DNA of 30,994 nucleotides from Bacillota bacterium (GTDB taxonomy: Bacteria > Bacillota > Clostridia > DSM-8532): assembly GCA_023410885.1 (NCBI GenBank), contig JAEYPI010000084.1:1-30994 (forward strand), read 5' to 3'. A program made the position numbers and the translations under genes. Positions 16,023 to 23,549 of this stretch are shown here, piece after piece. The notes beneath the pieces were generated by a model, which was not told where the DNA came from, did no database searches, and worked only from the letters and a program-made list of their open reading frames with translations. Within the stretch, counting starts at the first letter, position 1, and every line of letters begins with the position of its first letter.

Positions 16023-16865
16023 TTAAATTGTTCGAAAACCCTTTCCAATGATCTCAGAAGAATTGGTGATGGTGATAAAGGCATTCTTGTCCACTTGGCG
16101 AATAAAATTTCGAAGCTCCAGAGCCTGTCTACGACTCATTACAGAGGTGATGACGTGCTTTTCTACGTCGGTAAACGCTCCAACAGCCGTATGAATGGTA
16201 GCACCTCGCTTAATGTTTTTAATAATATACTCCTTGATGGGCTCTGGGTTATCGCTCACAATAACCAATTGCTTTCTCATGTTGAAGCCTTCTATCACAT
16301 TATCAATGATAAAACCCTTCATGACGAGGCCAAGAACCGAATACATACCAACCCGAATGCCAAAAACAACCCCGGCCAGAATTGTTATGATTAAATCAGA
16401 GCCCATCAGGGCTTTACCAATATCCATATTGGTATATTTATTGAGTATTTTCGCAATGATATCGGTTCCCCCTGTGGAGGCATTTTTATTAAACACTATA
16501 GCAGAGCCCACTGCCGGAAGACCAATGGCAAACATGAGCTCCATGAATGTATCAGGGGTTAAGGGAGCCTGTATAGGAAAGAGAATATCCAGTCCCCATA
16601 CCATGGCCGATAGCACAAGACTGGAGTATGCCGTTTTACCTGTAAAATCAAGACCTATCAAGACAAGTCCCAGCAGCAGAAACGCAATATTGATCAAGAG
16701 CATTAAGGGACCCACGCTCAAATTTGGAATAAGACTATCGGCAATGATGGCAAGGCCACTGACGCCACCCGTTGCAAAATGATTGGGTGTCTTGAAAAAG
16801 TGGATACCTGCTGCTACAAAAAATAAACCCAGATTTATAAGGAGAAAATCTTTAATGCGTTTCAT
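16023..16865 (-). CDS. YitT family membrane protein (DUF161 + DUF2179)
   Basis: An integral membrane protein of 280 residues. The first ~200 residues hold five or six hydrophobic helices with the family motifs FFKTPNHFATGGVSGLAII and NKNASTGGTDIIAKIL. The last ~80 residues form the soluble DUF2179 domain (GATIHTAVGAFTDVEKHVITSVMSRRQ), which resembles small ligand-binding regulatory domains. The transported substrate of YitT proteins is not established. The ATG at 16865 is chosen over the one at 16871 because GGAGG lies 6 bp before it. It follows the threonine aldolase gene by 33 bp and is probably in the same operon. Confidence 0.9.
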   Translation of the reverse strand: MKRIKDFLLINLGLFFVAAGIHFFKTPNHFATGGVSGLAIIADSLIPNLSVGPLMLLINIAFLLLGLVLIGLDFTGKTAYSSLVLSAMVWGLDILFPIQAPLTPDTFMELMFAIGLPAVGSAIVFNKNASTGGTDIIAKILNKYTNMDIGKALMGSDLIITILAGVVFGIRVGMYSVLGLVMKGFIIDNVIEGFNMRKQLVIVSDNPEPIKEYIIKNIKRGATIHTAVGAFTDVEKHVITSVMSRRQALELRNFIRQVDKNAFITITNSSEIIGKGFRTI

Positions 16866-16898
16866 AGTCATCCTCCATTCCGCACCTTAGCTTCTCTC

Positions 16899-17924
16899 TT
16901 ATCCCAAAAAAGCTTTAAGCACGGAAACTGTCTTTTCAACTTGCTCTTTTCCAATATAATAGTGGGTTACCAGTCGCATCAGGCCATCCTGAGGTGGGTT
17001 GACGAGGATTCCTTCTTTTTTCAGGGCCTCGGCTAGCGTTATGGCGTCTATTGGCTGGGTAATCCTAAAGAATACCATATTAACATGGACGTCCTCACGA
17101 TAAACTTCAAGATTAGGAATTTCACTTAAGAGATCAGCTAAATAAAGGGCTTGAGCGTGATCCTCGTGAACGCGTTTTGTCATTTTCTCAAGGGCCAGTA
17201 TACCGGCCTGGGCCAGCATCCCGACTTGCCGCATGCCTCCGCCCAGGAGCTTTCGCTTTCTTCGGGCTGCTTCAATAAAGGCCCGATCTCCGACCAGCAT
17301 GGAGCCTACAGGCGCACAGAGGCCTTTGGATAAGCAGAACATGATCGAGTCCGCATATTGGGCAATTTCATAAGCATCAACCTTAAGGTAGGAAGCTGCA
17401 TTGAAAATTCTTGCACCATCCAGATGGACCGGAATCTTATTTTTTTGTGCAAGGGTATAAAGCGCTTCCATATAGGAAAGAGGATGAACCACCCCGGTGG
17501 AATGGGCGTTCTCGGTGCAGATGAGACCCGTTTTAGGCTCATGGATATCCTCTCCAAAACGAATGGTACGCTCCACGGCCTTTAGATCTACCATTCCCTT
17601 ATCGGAGGGAAGACATCTTAACTGTGCTCCGGCAATGACTGCAGCAGCACCGGCCTCATGGACTACGATGTGGTTATCCTCTGCTATGATCACCTCATCA
17701 CCACGGGTGATATGAGTGAAAACGGCCAGTTGATTTCCCATGGTACCCGTTGGTACAAAAAGAGCCGCCTCTTTATGCAATAACTGTGCCGCCATATCCT
17801 GTAGGCGATTGGTGGATGGGTCATCCCCATACACGTCGTCCCCCACCTCTGCATTCATCATGGCCCTTCGCATTTCTTCAGTAGGCCAGGTTACAGTATC
17901 ACTGCGTAAATCGATAAATTTCAT
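16899..17924 (-). CDS. ltaE: Low-specificity L-threonine aldolase
   Basis: A PLP enzyme that cleaves L-threonine or L-allo-threonine to glycine and acetaldehyde. The protein has 341 residues, the usual size. The opening DLRSDTVTWPTEEMRRAM is diagnostic. The PLP lysine is K200 in FCLSKGLCAPVGS, the cofactor-stacking His region DNHIVVHEAGA is at 83-93, and D169 in HLDGAR contacts the pyridine nitrogen. Its start lies one base after the stop of the HAD gene, and its AGGAG site is inside that gene's last codons, so translation is coupled. It should supply glycine or degrade threonine in the cytoplasm. Confidence 0.95.
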   Translation of the reverse strand: MKFIDLRSDTVTWPTEEMRRAMMNAEVGDDVYGDDPSTNRLQDMAAQLLHKEAALFVPTGTMGNQLAVFTHITRGDEVIIAEDNHIVVHEAGAAAVIAGAQLRCLPSDKGMVDLKAVERTIRFGEDIHEPKTGLICTENAHSTGVVHPLSYMEALYTLAQKNKIPVHLDGARIFNAASYLKVDAYEIAQYADSIMFCLSKGLCAPVGSMLVGDRAFIEAARRKRKLLGGGMRQVGMLAQAGILALEKMTKRVHEDHAQALYLADLLSEIPNLEVYREDVHVNMVFFRITQPIDAITLAEALKKEGILVNPPQDGLMRLVTHYYIGKEQVEKTVSVLKAFLG

Positions 17925-17925
17925 G

Positions 17926-18573
17926 TTAATCTCCTATTTCTCGAAATGATTCGAAGAGAGCTGTAAGGTTCTCATGAACCGGCACTCCTGTGGCCTCAAG
18001 CCGCTCTCTGCTGCAATGGCCATTGGCCACCAAACGACAATCAAAGCCGGACTCACAGGCGACATCATAATCATGAACGGTATCCCCAATAAAAAGCACC
18101 TCTTGGGGATTACAGCCCGTCAGTTCCACCAGCTTTTTGCCAAGATGGGCCTTGCTTTCAGCTTGGTTGTCTTTTTGCCCCAGTATATGAGTAAAGTACG
18201 ATAAGAGCCCGCACTTTTTAACCTGCTCAAGAAGAATTTCCTGACCTGAGGCAGACACAATATGCTGTTTTATGCCAAGCTGTTGAAACCCTTGAAGTAC
18301 CTCAGCGGCGTCCTTTTGAATTTGAATTAAATCACTATTCTTCAAATAATTTTGGATATATTCATCGCAGATGGCCTCGTAGCTTTCCTTTTCCATATCA
18401 AAGCCAGCTTCATAATATAGGTTAATAACAGGGAATACAATCCTTTTACGATACTCCTCCAAGGATAAAGACCCCATGCTTCTCTTTTCCAGCATTTCAT
18501 TTACAGCTTTGGCACAAGCCTCAGCGTCATTTAACAGAGTCCCATTCCAATCCCAGACAATATGTTTATAAAT
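17926..18573 (-). CDS. HAD-superfamily hydrolase with a non-AUG start
   Basis: A cytoplasmic phosphatase-type HAD protein similar to phosphoglycolate phosphatases. The first ATG in frame (18495) would begin after motif I. The reading frame clearly extends upstream to YKHIVWDWNGTLLND, where Asp8 of DWNGT is the nucleophile. Motif II (VSASGQ), a Lys before the cap (AHLGKK) and motif IV (GDTVHDYDVA) are present. In the upstream stretch there is no ATG, GTG or TTG before an in-frame TGA at 18580-18582. The only plausible starts are ATT (18573) or ATC (18576), 10 or 7 bp after AAGGGG. The second acidic residue of DxD is Asn, common in this subgroup. It is coupled to ltaE by a 1-bp gap. The substrate is unknown. 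Confidence 0.85.
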   Translation of the reverse strand: MYKHIVWDWNGTLLNDAEACAKAVNEMLEKRSMGSLSLEEYRKRIVFPVINLYYEAGFDMEKESYEAICDEYIQNYLKNSDLIQIQKDAAEVLQGFQQLGIKQHIVSASGQEILLEQVKKCGLLSYFTHILGQKDNQAESKAHLGKKLVELTGCNPQEVLFIGDTVHDYDVACESGFDCRLVANGHCSRERLEATGVPVHENLTALFESFREIGD

Positions 18574-18645
18574 GATCGGTCATCCCCTTACTTTTTTCTA
18601 GTCTGCCTTCCTGATTATAACATGGAATGTTTCAATGCTCTTGGG

Positions 18646-18678
18646 ACCCGTTCGAAATCTTCGATTTCGCTAACGGGT
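18646..18678 (-). promoter_or_regulatory. Strong 5' hairpin at the start of the HAD-ltaE mRNA
   Basis: Two stacked 7-bp helices (ACCCGTT/AACGGGT and CGAAATC/GATTTCG) with a 2-base bulge and a 3-base loop form one hairpin. No T-run follows on either strand, so it is not a terminator. The predicted transcription start coincides with its first base, suggesting an mRNA-stabilising or regulatory 5' structure. Confidence 0.6.
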
Positions 18679-18684
18679 AAGGTT

Positions 18685-18714
18685 ATTATACCCATGTTAC
18701 GGGATAAATGTCAA
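18685..18714 (-). promoter_or_regulatory. Consensus sigma-A promoter of the HAD-ltaE-yitT operon
   Basis: On the minus strand TTGACA (18709-18714) and TATAAT (18685-18690) match the consensus perfectly, with an 18-bp spacer. The predicted start is at about 18678. The leader to the HAD start is about 105 nt. Confidence 0.8.
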
Positions 18715-18757
18715 AACATACGAGTAAGGAATTAAAGACTTTTAACTCGATTTCTGG

Positions 18758-18763
18758 TATAAT
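18758..18763 (+). promoter_or_regulatory. Extended -10 promoter of the universal stress protein gene
   Basis: TGGTATAAT gives an extended -10 with a perfect TATAAT, about 60 bp before the gene. The -35 region is a poor match. Confidence 0.55.
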
Positions 18764-18824
18764 AAGAGTGTAAAATTTTTTGATTACACATAAAATGTTT
18801 TGAATATATTCGGAGATGGTTAAT

Positions 18825-19223
18825 TTGAATACATACGGCTCCATACTGGTGTGCGTCACCCAGCAAAAAGCTTGTGAAAGGCTTATTCGAACTGCAGCTG
18901 AGTTAAAAAAAGAGGACGGATCTCTCTACGTAATCCATGTAACAAAAGATGACTGGAATTTCGTTGATAATGCCAAAGATGGCGAAGCCTTGGAATACCT
19001 GTTTTCCCTATCCAAATCCTATGGTGCAGAGCTAACAATTCTTCATTCAAATAAGATTCCGGAAACCATTGCTCAATTCGCCCAGCATTACGGCATTGAA
19101 CTGATCGTTACCGGAGAAGGGCCTGATGGGGCCCAGAACCCCTTTAACATGCGGTTAAGATCACTATTAAAAGACACAGATACCAAGGTCTTATCTCTCC
19201 CTAGCCCTTGCAGCCCTGTATAG
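18825..19223 (+). CDS. Universal stress protein (UspA-like domain)
   Basis: A single-domain UspA-type protein of 132 residues. It begins NTYGSILVCVTQQKACERLI (strand, loop, helix), followed by SLYVIHVTKDDW and ELIVTGEGPDG, the order expected for the alpha/beta nucleotide-binding fold; this type is also seen in the Usp domain of KdpD sensor kinases. The Gly-x2-Gly-x9-Gly-Ser/Thr ATP motif is not clearly complete, so ATP binding is uncertain. The ATG at 18816 lacks a spaced ribosome site. The TTG at 18825 lies 9 bp after GGAG and gives the usual MNTYGSILV start. It converges on rsmI with only 9 bp between stops and no visible terminator. Confidence 0.8.
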   Translation: MNTYGSILVCVTQQKACERLIRTAAELKKEDGSLYVIHVTKDDWNFVDNAKDGEALEYLFSLSKSYGAELTILHSNKIPETIAQFAQHYGIELIVTGEGPDGAQNPFNMRLRSLLKDTDTKVLSLPSPCSPV

Positions 19224-19232
19224 AGACCGGAG

Positions 19233-20087
19233 TTATGATTTTTGAGCATTTAATAGCGCATATACCTCGCGTTTGGACAGGCCTCTGTCCTTAGCCGCCA
19301 GCTTCATAGCACTCATGCGGTCATGACCTTGCTCTGTGTAGAGCGCCACATGCTCTTCAATAGAAAAATCCGAATAGTCGGGCCTCTGAATAGAGTCGGC
19401 TTTTTTTTGTGAGCCTTCAACCACAATAACAAACTCACCCCGGGGAGTGTGGGATTCAAAATGGGCCAGAATCTGGCTCAATGGGCCCCTTACAGCCTCT
19501 TCATGTATTTTGGTAAGCTCCCGGATAACAGCGCACCGCCTGTCGCCCAATACTTTCAGGGTATCCTCCAACATATCCTTGACACGATGAGGCCCCTCAT
19601 AGAAAATGAGTGTCCGGTCCTCAGTCTGAATTTTCTCAAGAAATTTGACCCGGTCAGAATGCTTTTGAGGCAAGAAGCCTTCAAAGGCAAAGCGGCCTGT
19701 AGGAAGACCGGACAGAATTAACGCCGTAATGGAAGCTGAACAGCCCGGAACGGAGGTCACTACTATCCCTTCTTCTATGGCCAGAGAGACCAGCTCCTCT
19801 CCAGGATCTGAAATAGCAGGGGTTCCGGCATCACTGATAAGGGCTAGGTTTTTCCCTTCCTTAAGCTTGTCCACAAGCTCCCTTGCCCGGGAGATGCGGT
19901 TATTGTCATGGTAGCTTATTAAAGGCTTTTTGATATTCAAATGGTTCAAAAGCTTCAGGGAATGCCGTGTATCCTCTGCAGCAATCATATCCACTTCCGA
20001 TAACGCCCTGACTGCGCGGTAGGTAATATCCTCTAAATTTCCGATAGGTGTTGCCACAAGGTAAAGGGTCCCGTAAATTTCGTTCAT
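19233..20087 (-). CDS. rsmI: 16S rRNA (cytidine-1402-2'-O)-methyltransferase RsmI
   Basis: A SAM-dependent methyltransferase that 2'-O-methylates C1402 in the 16S rRNA decoding site. The protein has 284 residues. The tetrapyrrole-methylase-like fold is clear from YLVATPIGNLEDITYRA (8-24), AAEDTRHSLKLLNHL, the glycine-rich SDAGTPAISDPGE and FYEGPHRV. The C-terminal helical extension (SKREVYALL) is typical of RsmI. AAGGAG precedes the ATG. It follows the fumarase alpha gene by only 10 bp and is the last gene of the rnc operon. Confidence 0.96.
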   Translation of the reverse strand: MNEIYGTLYLVATPIGNLEDITYRAVRALSEVDMIAAEDTRHSLKLLNHLNIKKPLISYHDNNRISRARELVDKLKEGKNLALISDAGTPAISDPGEELVSLAIEEGIVVTSVPGCSASITALILSGLPTGRFAFEGFLPQKHSDRVKFLEKIQTEDRTLIFYEGPHRVKDMLEDTLKVLGDRRCAVIRELTKIHEEAVRGPLSQILAHFESHTPRGEFVIVVEGSQKKADSIQRPDYSDFSIEEHVALYTEQGHDRMSAMKLAAKDRGLSKREVYALLNAQKS

Positions 20088-20097
20088 TTTGTCTCCT

Positions 20098-20940
20098 TCA
20101 AAGTATCACAGACTTATGGCGTGTAACATGGCAGCTGATATTAACAGCCACAGGAAGCCCGGCAATATGAGTAGGGTAGGTTTCAATATTAACTCCCAAA
20201 GCGGTAATGCGACCGCCCAGACCGGCGGGGCCAATGCCCAGCTTATTGATAGCGATAAGGAGCTCTTGCTCCAGATCCTTATAATAGGGGTCCGGGTGCC
20301 TCTGATCAATGGGTCGCATCAATGCTTTTTTTGCCAGCAGGGCTGATTTTTCCATGCTTCCGCCTATACCCACGCCCACCACAATAGGAGGGCATGGATT
20401 AGCGCCAGCCTGACTTACGGTATCCACTACCACTTTTTTAACGCCCTCTACCCCATCCGAAGGCTTTAGCATTTTTAGCGCGCTCATATTTTCGCTTCCA
20501 AAGCCTTTGGGCGCCACATGAATCTTAAGGCCGTCACCTTCCAATAGCTCGTAATGGATAACAGCCGGTGTATTATCCTTGGTATTTTCTCTTCTGAGAG
20601 GGTCTGAAACCACCGAGTTTCTGAGATACCCCTTTTTGTAGCCGCGGCGGACGCCCTCATTTAGAGCGGCTTCAAGGCTTCCTCCTGTAATAAGAACCTC
20701 CTGACCCAGCTCGACAAAAACGATAGCCATACCCGTATCCTGGCAGATGGCCAGTTTTTCATGGGCAGCAATCTCGGCATTCTTGATGAGGCTCGCCAGG
20801 ATGGAGCGTCCGGTATCCGATTCCTCTTCGTCTGATGCCCGAATGAGGGCTTCCTTGATATCCTCGTTAAGAAAAAGATTGGCTTCTATACACAGGTTTT
20901 CTACAGCATCGGTTATAGTGGACGCGTTGATTACTCTCAT
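20098..20940 (-). CDS. fumA: Class I fumarate hydratase, alpha subunit
   Basis: This is the N-terminal (alpha) subunit of the two-subunit, oxygen-sensitive [4Fe-4S] fumarase/tartrate dehydratase family, which interconverts fumarate and malate. It has 280 residues. The three cluster cysteines are visible: C66 in ICQDTGMA, C183 in NPCPPIVVGVGIGG and C270 in ISCHVTRH. The beta subunit, normally directly downstream, is absent: rsmI follows after 10 bp. A functional enzyme would need a beta subunit encoded elsewhere. Tartrate dehydratase alpha cannot be excluded from sequence alone. Confidence 0.9.
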   Translation of the reverse strand: MRVINASTITDAVENLCIEANLFLNEDIKEALIRASDEEESDTGRSILASLIKNAEIAAHEKLAICQDTGMAIVFVELGQEVLITGGSLEAALNEGVRRGYKKGYLRNSVVSDPLRRENTKDNTPAVIHYELLEGDGLKIHVAPKGFGSENMSALKMLKPSDGVEGVKKVVVDTVSQAGANPCPPIVVGVGIGGSMEKSALLAKKALMRPIDQRHPDPYYKDLEQELLIAINKLGIGPAGLGGRITALGVNIETYPTHIAGLPVAVNISCHVTRHKSVIL

Positions 20941-20964
20941 GCTGACAACTCCTCACTTATTCAT

Positions 20965-21975
20965 TTACCTTATTATCTCAAACTCCCCTTGGCTAAGGTC
21001 GGGTGCAATACGAACATCCTTGAGGGCATATTTACTTTTGATGGCATCGATATTGGATCTTTTCTGTCCCACAAGCTTGGAGACCAGCTCAGGCCGGGTT
21101 CTGATAACGAGCCTCGCCTGTTCCTTCAGTTGTAAAGCATCCAACGCTTCTGTGAGCTTACCATACAAAATGCGAGATTCTACCAGTTCACCAAAGGCGG
21201 GGTGATAGGGACCGGCTACAATAGAACCTTCCAGAGTATCCGAAGCATGGAGCCCTACCCGTAAAAGGGTTATTCCCGCATCCCGATATAAGGGAACGAT
21301 AGCAGCGCACCATGTAACGGCTTGCTCAACACTAAGGGGTGTGTATTGGCCATTTCTATAAAGCCTTTCCATTTGGGTGCCCTCTAGGACTAGCGCAGGA
21401 TAAATCCTTACCATATCGGGTTTTAAGCACACAACGCCCTGTGCGGTCTTGAATGCTTTGGCAAAGCTGTCCCCCGGAAGACCCAACATCGTCTGAATAC
21501 CTAGCTTGATTCCCCTTTCCTTTATAAGGGTACAGGCTTTTTCAACATCCTCTGCCGTATGACCTCTCCGGCTTTGTTCAAGAACTTCGGCATCCAGGCT
21601 TTGAACCCCCAATTCTATAGCTGTTACACCATATTGCTCGAGGATATCCAACACATGGCCATTAATGGTATCGGGTCTCGTAGAAAGACGTATGCCCTGC
21701 ACTTTTTTCGCTTCCACGAAGGGACGGGCTAACTCCAGGTAGGCGATCATTTCATCCTCCGGAATTCCTGTAAAGCTTCCACCGAAAAAAGCGATTTCAA
21801 CATCATCCCCCGCTCTAACTGTAGAAAGGCTCTCATACATTAGCTCTTTGACTCTCTTTATCGAATGGTCTGAGCTTGAGCCGCTGATTTTTCTCTGATC
21901 ACAGAAAACACAGGTATGGGGACAGCCCTTATGGGGAATAAAAAGGGGAATATTCACGTGATGCTTGTCACTCAT
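20965..21975 (-). CDS. Radical SAM protein, Elp3-like without acetyltransferase
   Basis: A radical SAM enzyme of 336 residues with the cluster motif CPHTCVFC (CxxxCxxC, C18/C22/C25). Further motifs are the glycine-rich FFGGSFTGIP near 63-72, the strand STRPDTI, and the ELGVQSLDAEVLEQSRRGH region typical of Elp3/YtqA-like proteins. A C-terminal Radical_SAM_C-like domain is present, but there is no GNAT acetyltransferase domain, unlike true Elp3. The reaction is unknown; a role in RNA modification is suggested by relatives and by its position between rnc and rsmI. It starts 17 bp after rnc, with a weak ribosome site. Confidence 0.88.
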   Translation of the reverse strand: MSDKHHVNIPLFIPHKGCPHTCVFCDQRKISGSSSDHSIKRVKELMYESLSTVRAGDDVEIAFFGGSFTGIPEDEMIAYLELARPFVEAKKVQGIRLSTRPDTINGHVLDILEQYGVTAIELGVQSLDAEVLEQSRRGHTAEDVEKACTLIKERGIKLGIQTMLGLPGDSFAKAFKTAQGVVCLKPDMVRIYPALVLEGTQMERLYRNGQYTPLSVEQAVTWCAAIVPLYRDAGITLLRVGLHASDTLEGSIVAGPYHPAFGELVESRILYGKLTEALDALQLKEQARLVIRTRPELVSKLVGQKRSNIDAIKSKYALKDVRIAPDLSQGEFEIIR

Positions 21976-21992
21976 GTCCGGCCTTTCTCATA

Positions 21993-22712
21993 CTACTGCG
22001 CTTGGTTTATCTCTTCCAAAGCGGCTTTGGCCGCCATCTGTTCGGCATCCTTCTTTGTTTTACCGACTCCAACCCCAATGGCCTTGCCATTGGCATAAAC
22101 CGAAATTTTAAAGGTTCTCGAGTGGTCGGGACCCATGGCTTCCATTAGCTTATATTGAATCTGAGCATCTCCCGATTTTTGGAGCTCCTCCTGAAGTGCC
22201 GTCTTATAGTCCATAAAGAGCATTCCGTTTACGGCTTTATGGTAGATATCACCCAAAAGATCCATAATAAAGCCTTCAGCTTCATCCATGCCCCCATCCA
22301 GATAAATGCTTCCAATAACTGCCTCCATGGCATCCGACAATATGGATGGTCTAGTACGGCCGCCATTGGCTTCTTCACCACGGCCAAGGAGAATCATCTC
22401 CCCAAGTCCAATCTTTTGAGCGCAGATGTTCAAAGATGCTTCACAAACGATCAACGCCCGCATCTTGCTCATCTCACCTTCACTGAGGTTGGCCTGATTG
22501 TTATAAAGCATCAGACTTAAAACGAAATCCAGTATAGCGTCGCCTAAAAACTCAAGGCGCTCATTATTTTTAGCGGCAAAGCTATGATGCTCATTGGAGT
22601 ATGAGCTGTGAACAAGAGCGTTTATGGCATATTGTTTATTCCTATATTGATAGCCAATTTTCTGCTCCAATTTATTAACAGTTTCAAGAATAGAGTCCGG
22701 AATCTTACTCAA
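21993..22712 (-). CDS. rnc: Ribonuclease III
   Basis: Double-strand-specific endoribonuclease for rRNA and mRNA processing. The RNase III signature NERLEFLGDAILDFVLS and the second acidic site SDAMEAVIGSIYLDGG are intact, followed by a dsRNA-binding domain at about 165-235 (DYKTALQEELQK ... TKKDAEQMAAKAALEEI). The TTG at 22712 is chosen because GGAGGAGG lies about 6 bp upstream and it gives MSKIPDSILETV, with 239 residues total. The ATG at 22745 would put that ribosome site inside the gene. In many Firmicutes rnc directly follows acpP or fabF; here a metal-transport cassette separates them. Confidence 0.95.
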   Translation of the reverse strand: MSKIPDSILETVNKLEQKIGYQYRNKQYAINALVHSSYSNEHHSFAAKNNERLEFLGDAILDFVLSLMLYNNQANLSEGEMSKMRALIVCEASLNICAQKIGLGEMILLGRGEEANGGRTRPSILSDAMEAVIGSIYLDGGMDEAEGFIMDLLGDIYHKAVNGMLFMDYKTALQEELQKSGDAQIQYKLMEAMGPDHSRTFKISVYANGKAIGVGVGKTKKDAEQMAAKAALEEINQAQ

Positions 22713-22768
22713 AATGAACCTCCTCCGATACGGATAAAACAGCAACTGATATTATTTTAACACAATAA

Positions 22769-22781
22769 GACAGCTGCTGTC
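22769..22781. repeat. Short palindrome between the regulator and rnc
   Basis: GACAGCTGCTGTC is an interrupted palindrome about 70 bp past the regulator stop. On the minus strand it is followed by TTATTGTGTT, so it could be a weak terminator or an operator for rnc. Its function is uncertain. Confidence 0.3.
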
Positions 22782-22854
22782 ATTTCTATGATTCTATCTA
22801 CTTTATCATTTGTAAACACATCTTAATGCATGCATAATCAGATGCGACAAAAGC

Positions 22855-23535
22855 CTATCCCAGGTTTTTTAAGCCCTGTATGTCCAGCAATAAAATCTGT
22901 CTCTGGCCGCTCAGCTTTATCAGACCCAGGTCTTGAAAATGAGAAAGCTTTCTGCTAAGGGTTTCCTGGCTCATACCCAAATGGGAGGCTAAATCCCCCT
23001 TGCTCGTCTTAAGCACCACTTTCCCCTTATCATCACCAAGGCTGACAAGCATATCCGCAAGACGTTTTTCAGCACCGCGAAGGCTGATATTCTCGATGAG
23101 ATTTTCAGCCTTTGCCAGCCTTTTGCTTAATTCCTCCATAACCTTAAAGCTTATGGACGGATGCTTGATCATCAGCTCCTTGATATGCTGACCGTCTATG
23201 ACACATACATTCACTTTCTCAATGGCCTGGCTGTTATCGGTAAGGGGGTCAACGCTAAACAGGGAGAGCTCGCCTAAGAACTCTCCCGGACCCAGTATTC
23301 TGATCATTTGCTCCTTACCGCTTTCTGTAATTCTGGTTACTTTAACCTTCCCCTTATGTATCACATAAAGCCGCTTTCTCTTATCTCCTGCAGTATAGAT
23401 CATTTCACCCTTTTCAAAGGTCTTCTCGGTCGTTATTCCGGCAACCTCCATCATTTCCTCATGGGAAAGGCTACTGAATATGGGAACAATCTCAATACAG
23501 GTTTTCTCATGCTTTTGTTGACAATTGCAATCCAT
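22855..23535 (-). CDS. Crp/Fnr family regulator with four FNR-like cysteines
   Basis: A 226-residue regulator with an N-terminal cyclic-nucleotide-binding-type beta-roll (about 15-130), a long dimer helix (about 125-152) and a C-terminal winged helix-turn-helix. The recognition helix SQETLSRKL carries E191-x2-S194-R195, the ExxSR pattern that in FNR reads TTGAT half-sites. Cysteines at 3, 5, 13 and 111 occupy places comparable to the four FeS ligands of E. coli FNR, although the N-terminal spacing (C-x-C-x7-C) differs. It may therefore sense oxygen, redox state or metal. It is the last gene of the HMA-ATPase operon (14 bp after the ATPase), and a matching box lies at the operon promoter. Confidence 0.9.
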   Translation of the reverse strand: MDCNCQQKHEKTCIEIVPIFSSLSHEEMMEVAGITTEKTFEKGEMIYTAGDKRKRLYVIHKGKVKVTRITESGKEQMIRILGPGEFLGELSLFSVDPLTDNSQAIEKVNVCVIDGQHIKELMIKHPSISFKVMEELSKRLAKAENLIENISLRGAEKRLADMLVSLGDDKGKVVLKTSKGDLASHLGMSQETLSRKLSHFQDLGLIKLSGQRQILLLDIQGLKNLG

Positions 23536-23549
23536 ATTAGATCACTCCT

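Noticed and set aside
17974..18204. Plus-strand open frames antisense to the HAD and threonine aldolase genes
   Set aside because: Shadow frames of well-supported genes without start signals.
18646..18678. Hairpin as a terminator between the divergent HAD and stress-protein genes
   Set aside because: No T-run on either strand, and it lies between two divergent promoters where no transcript should end.
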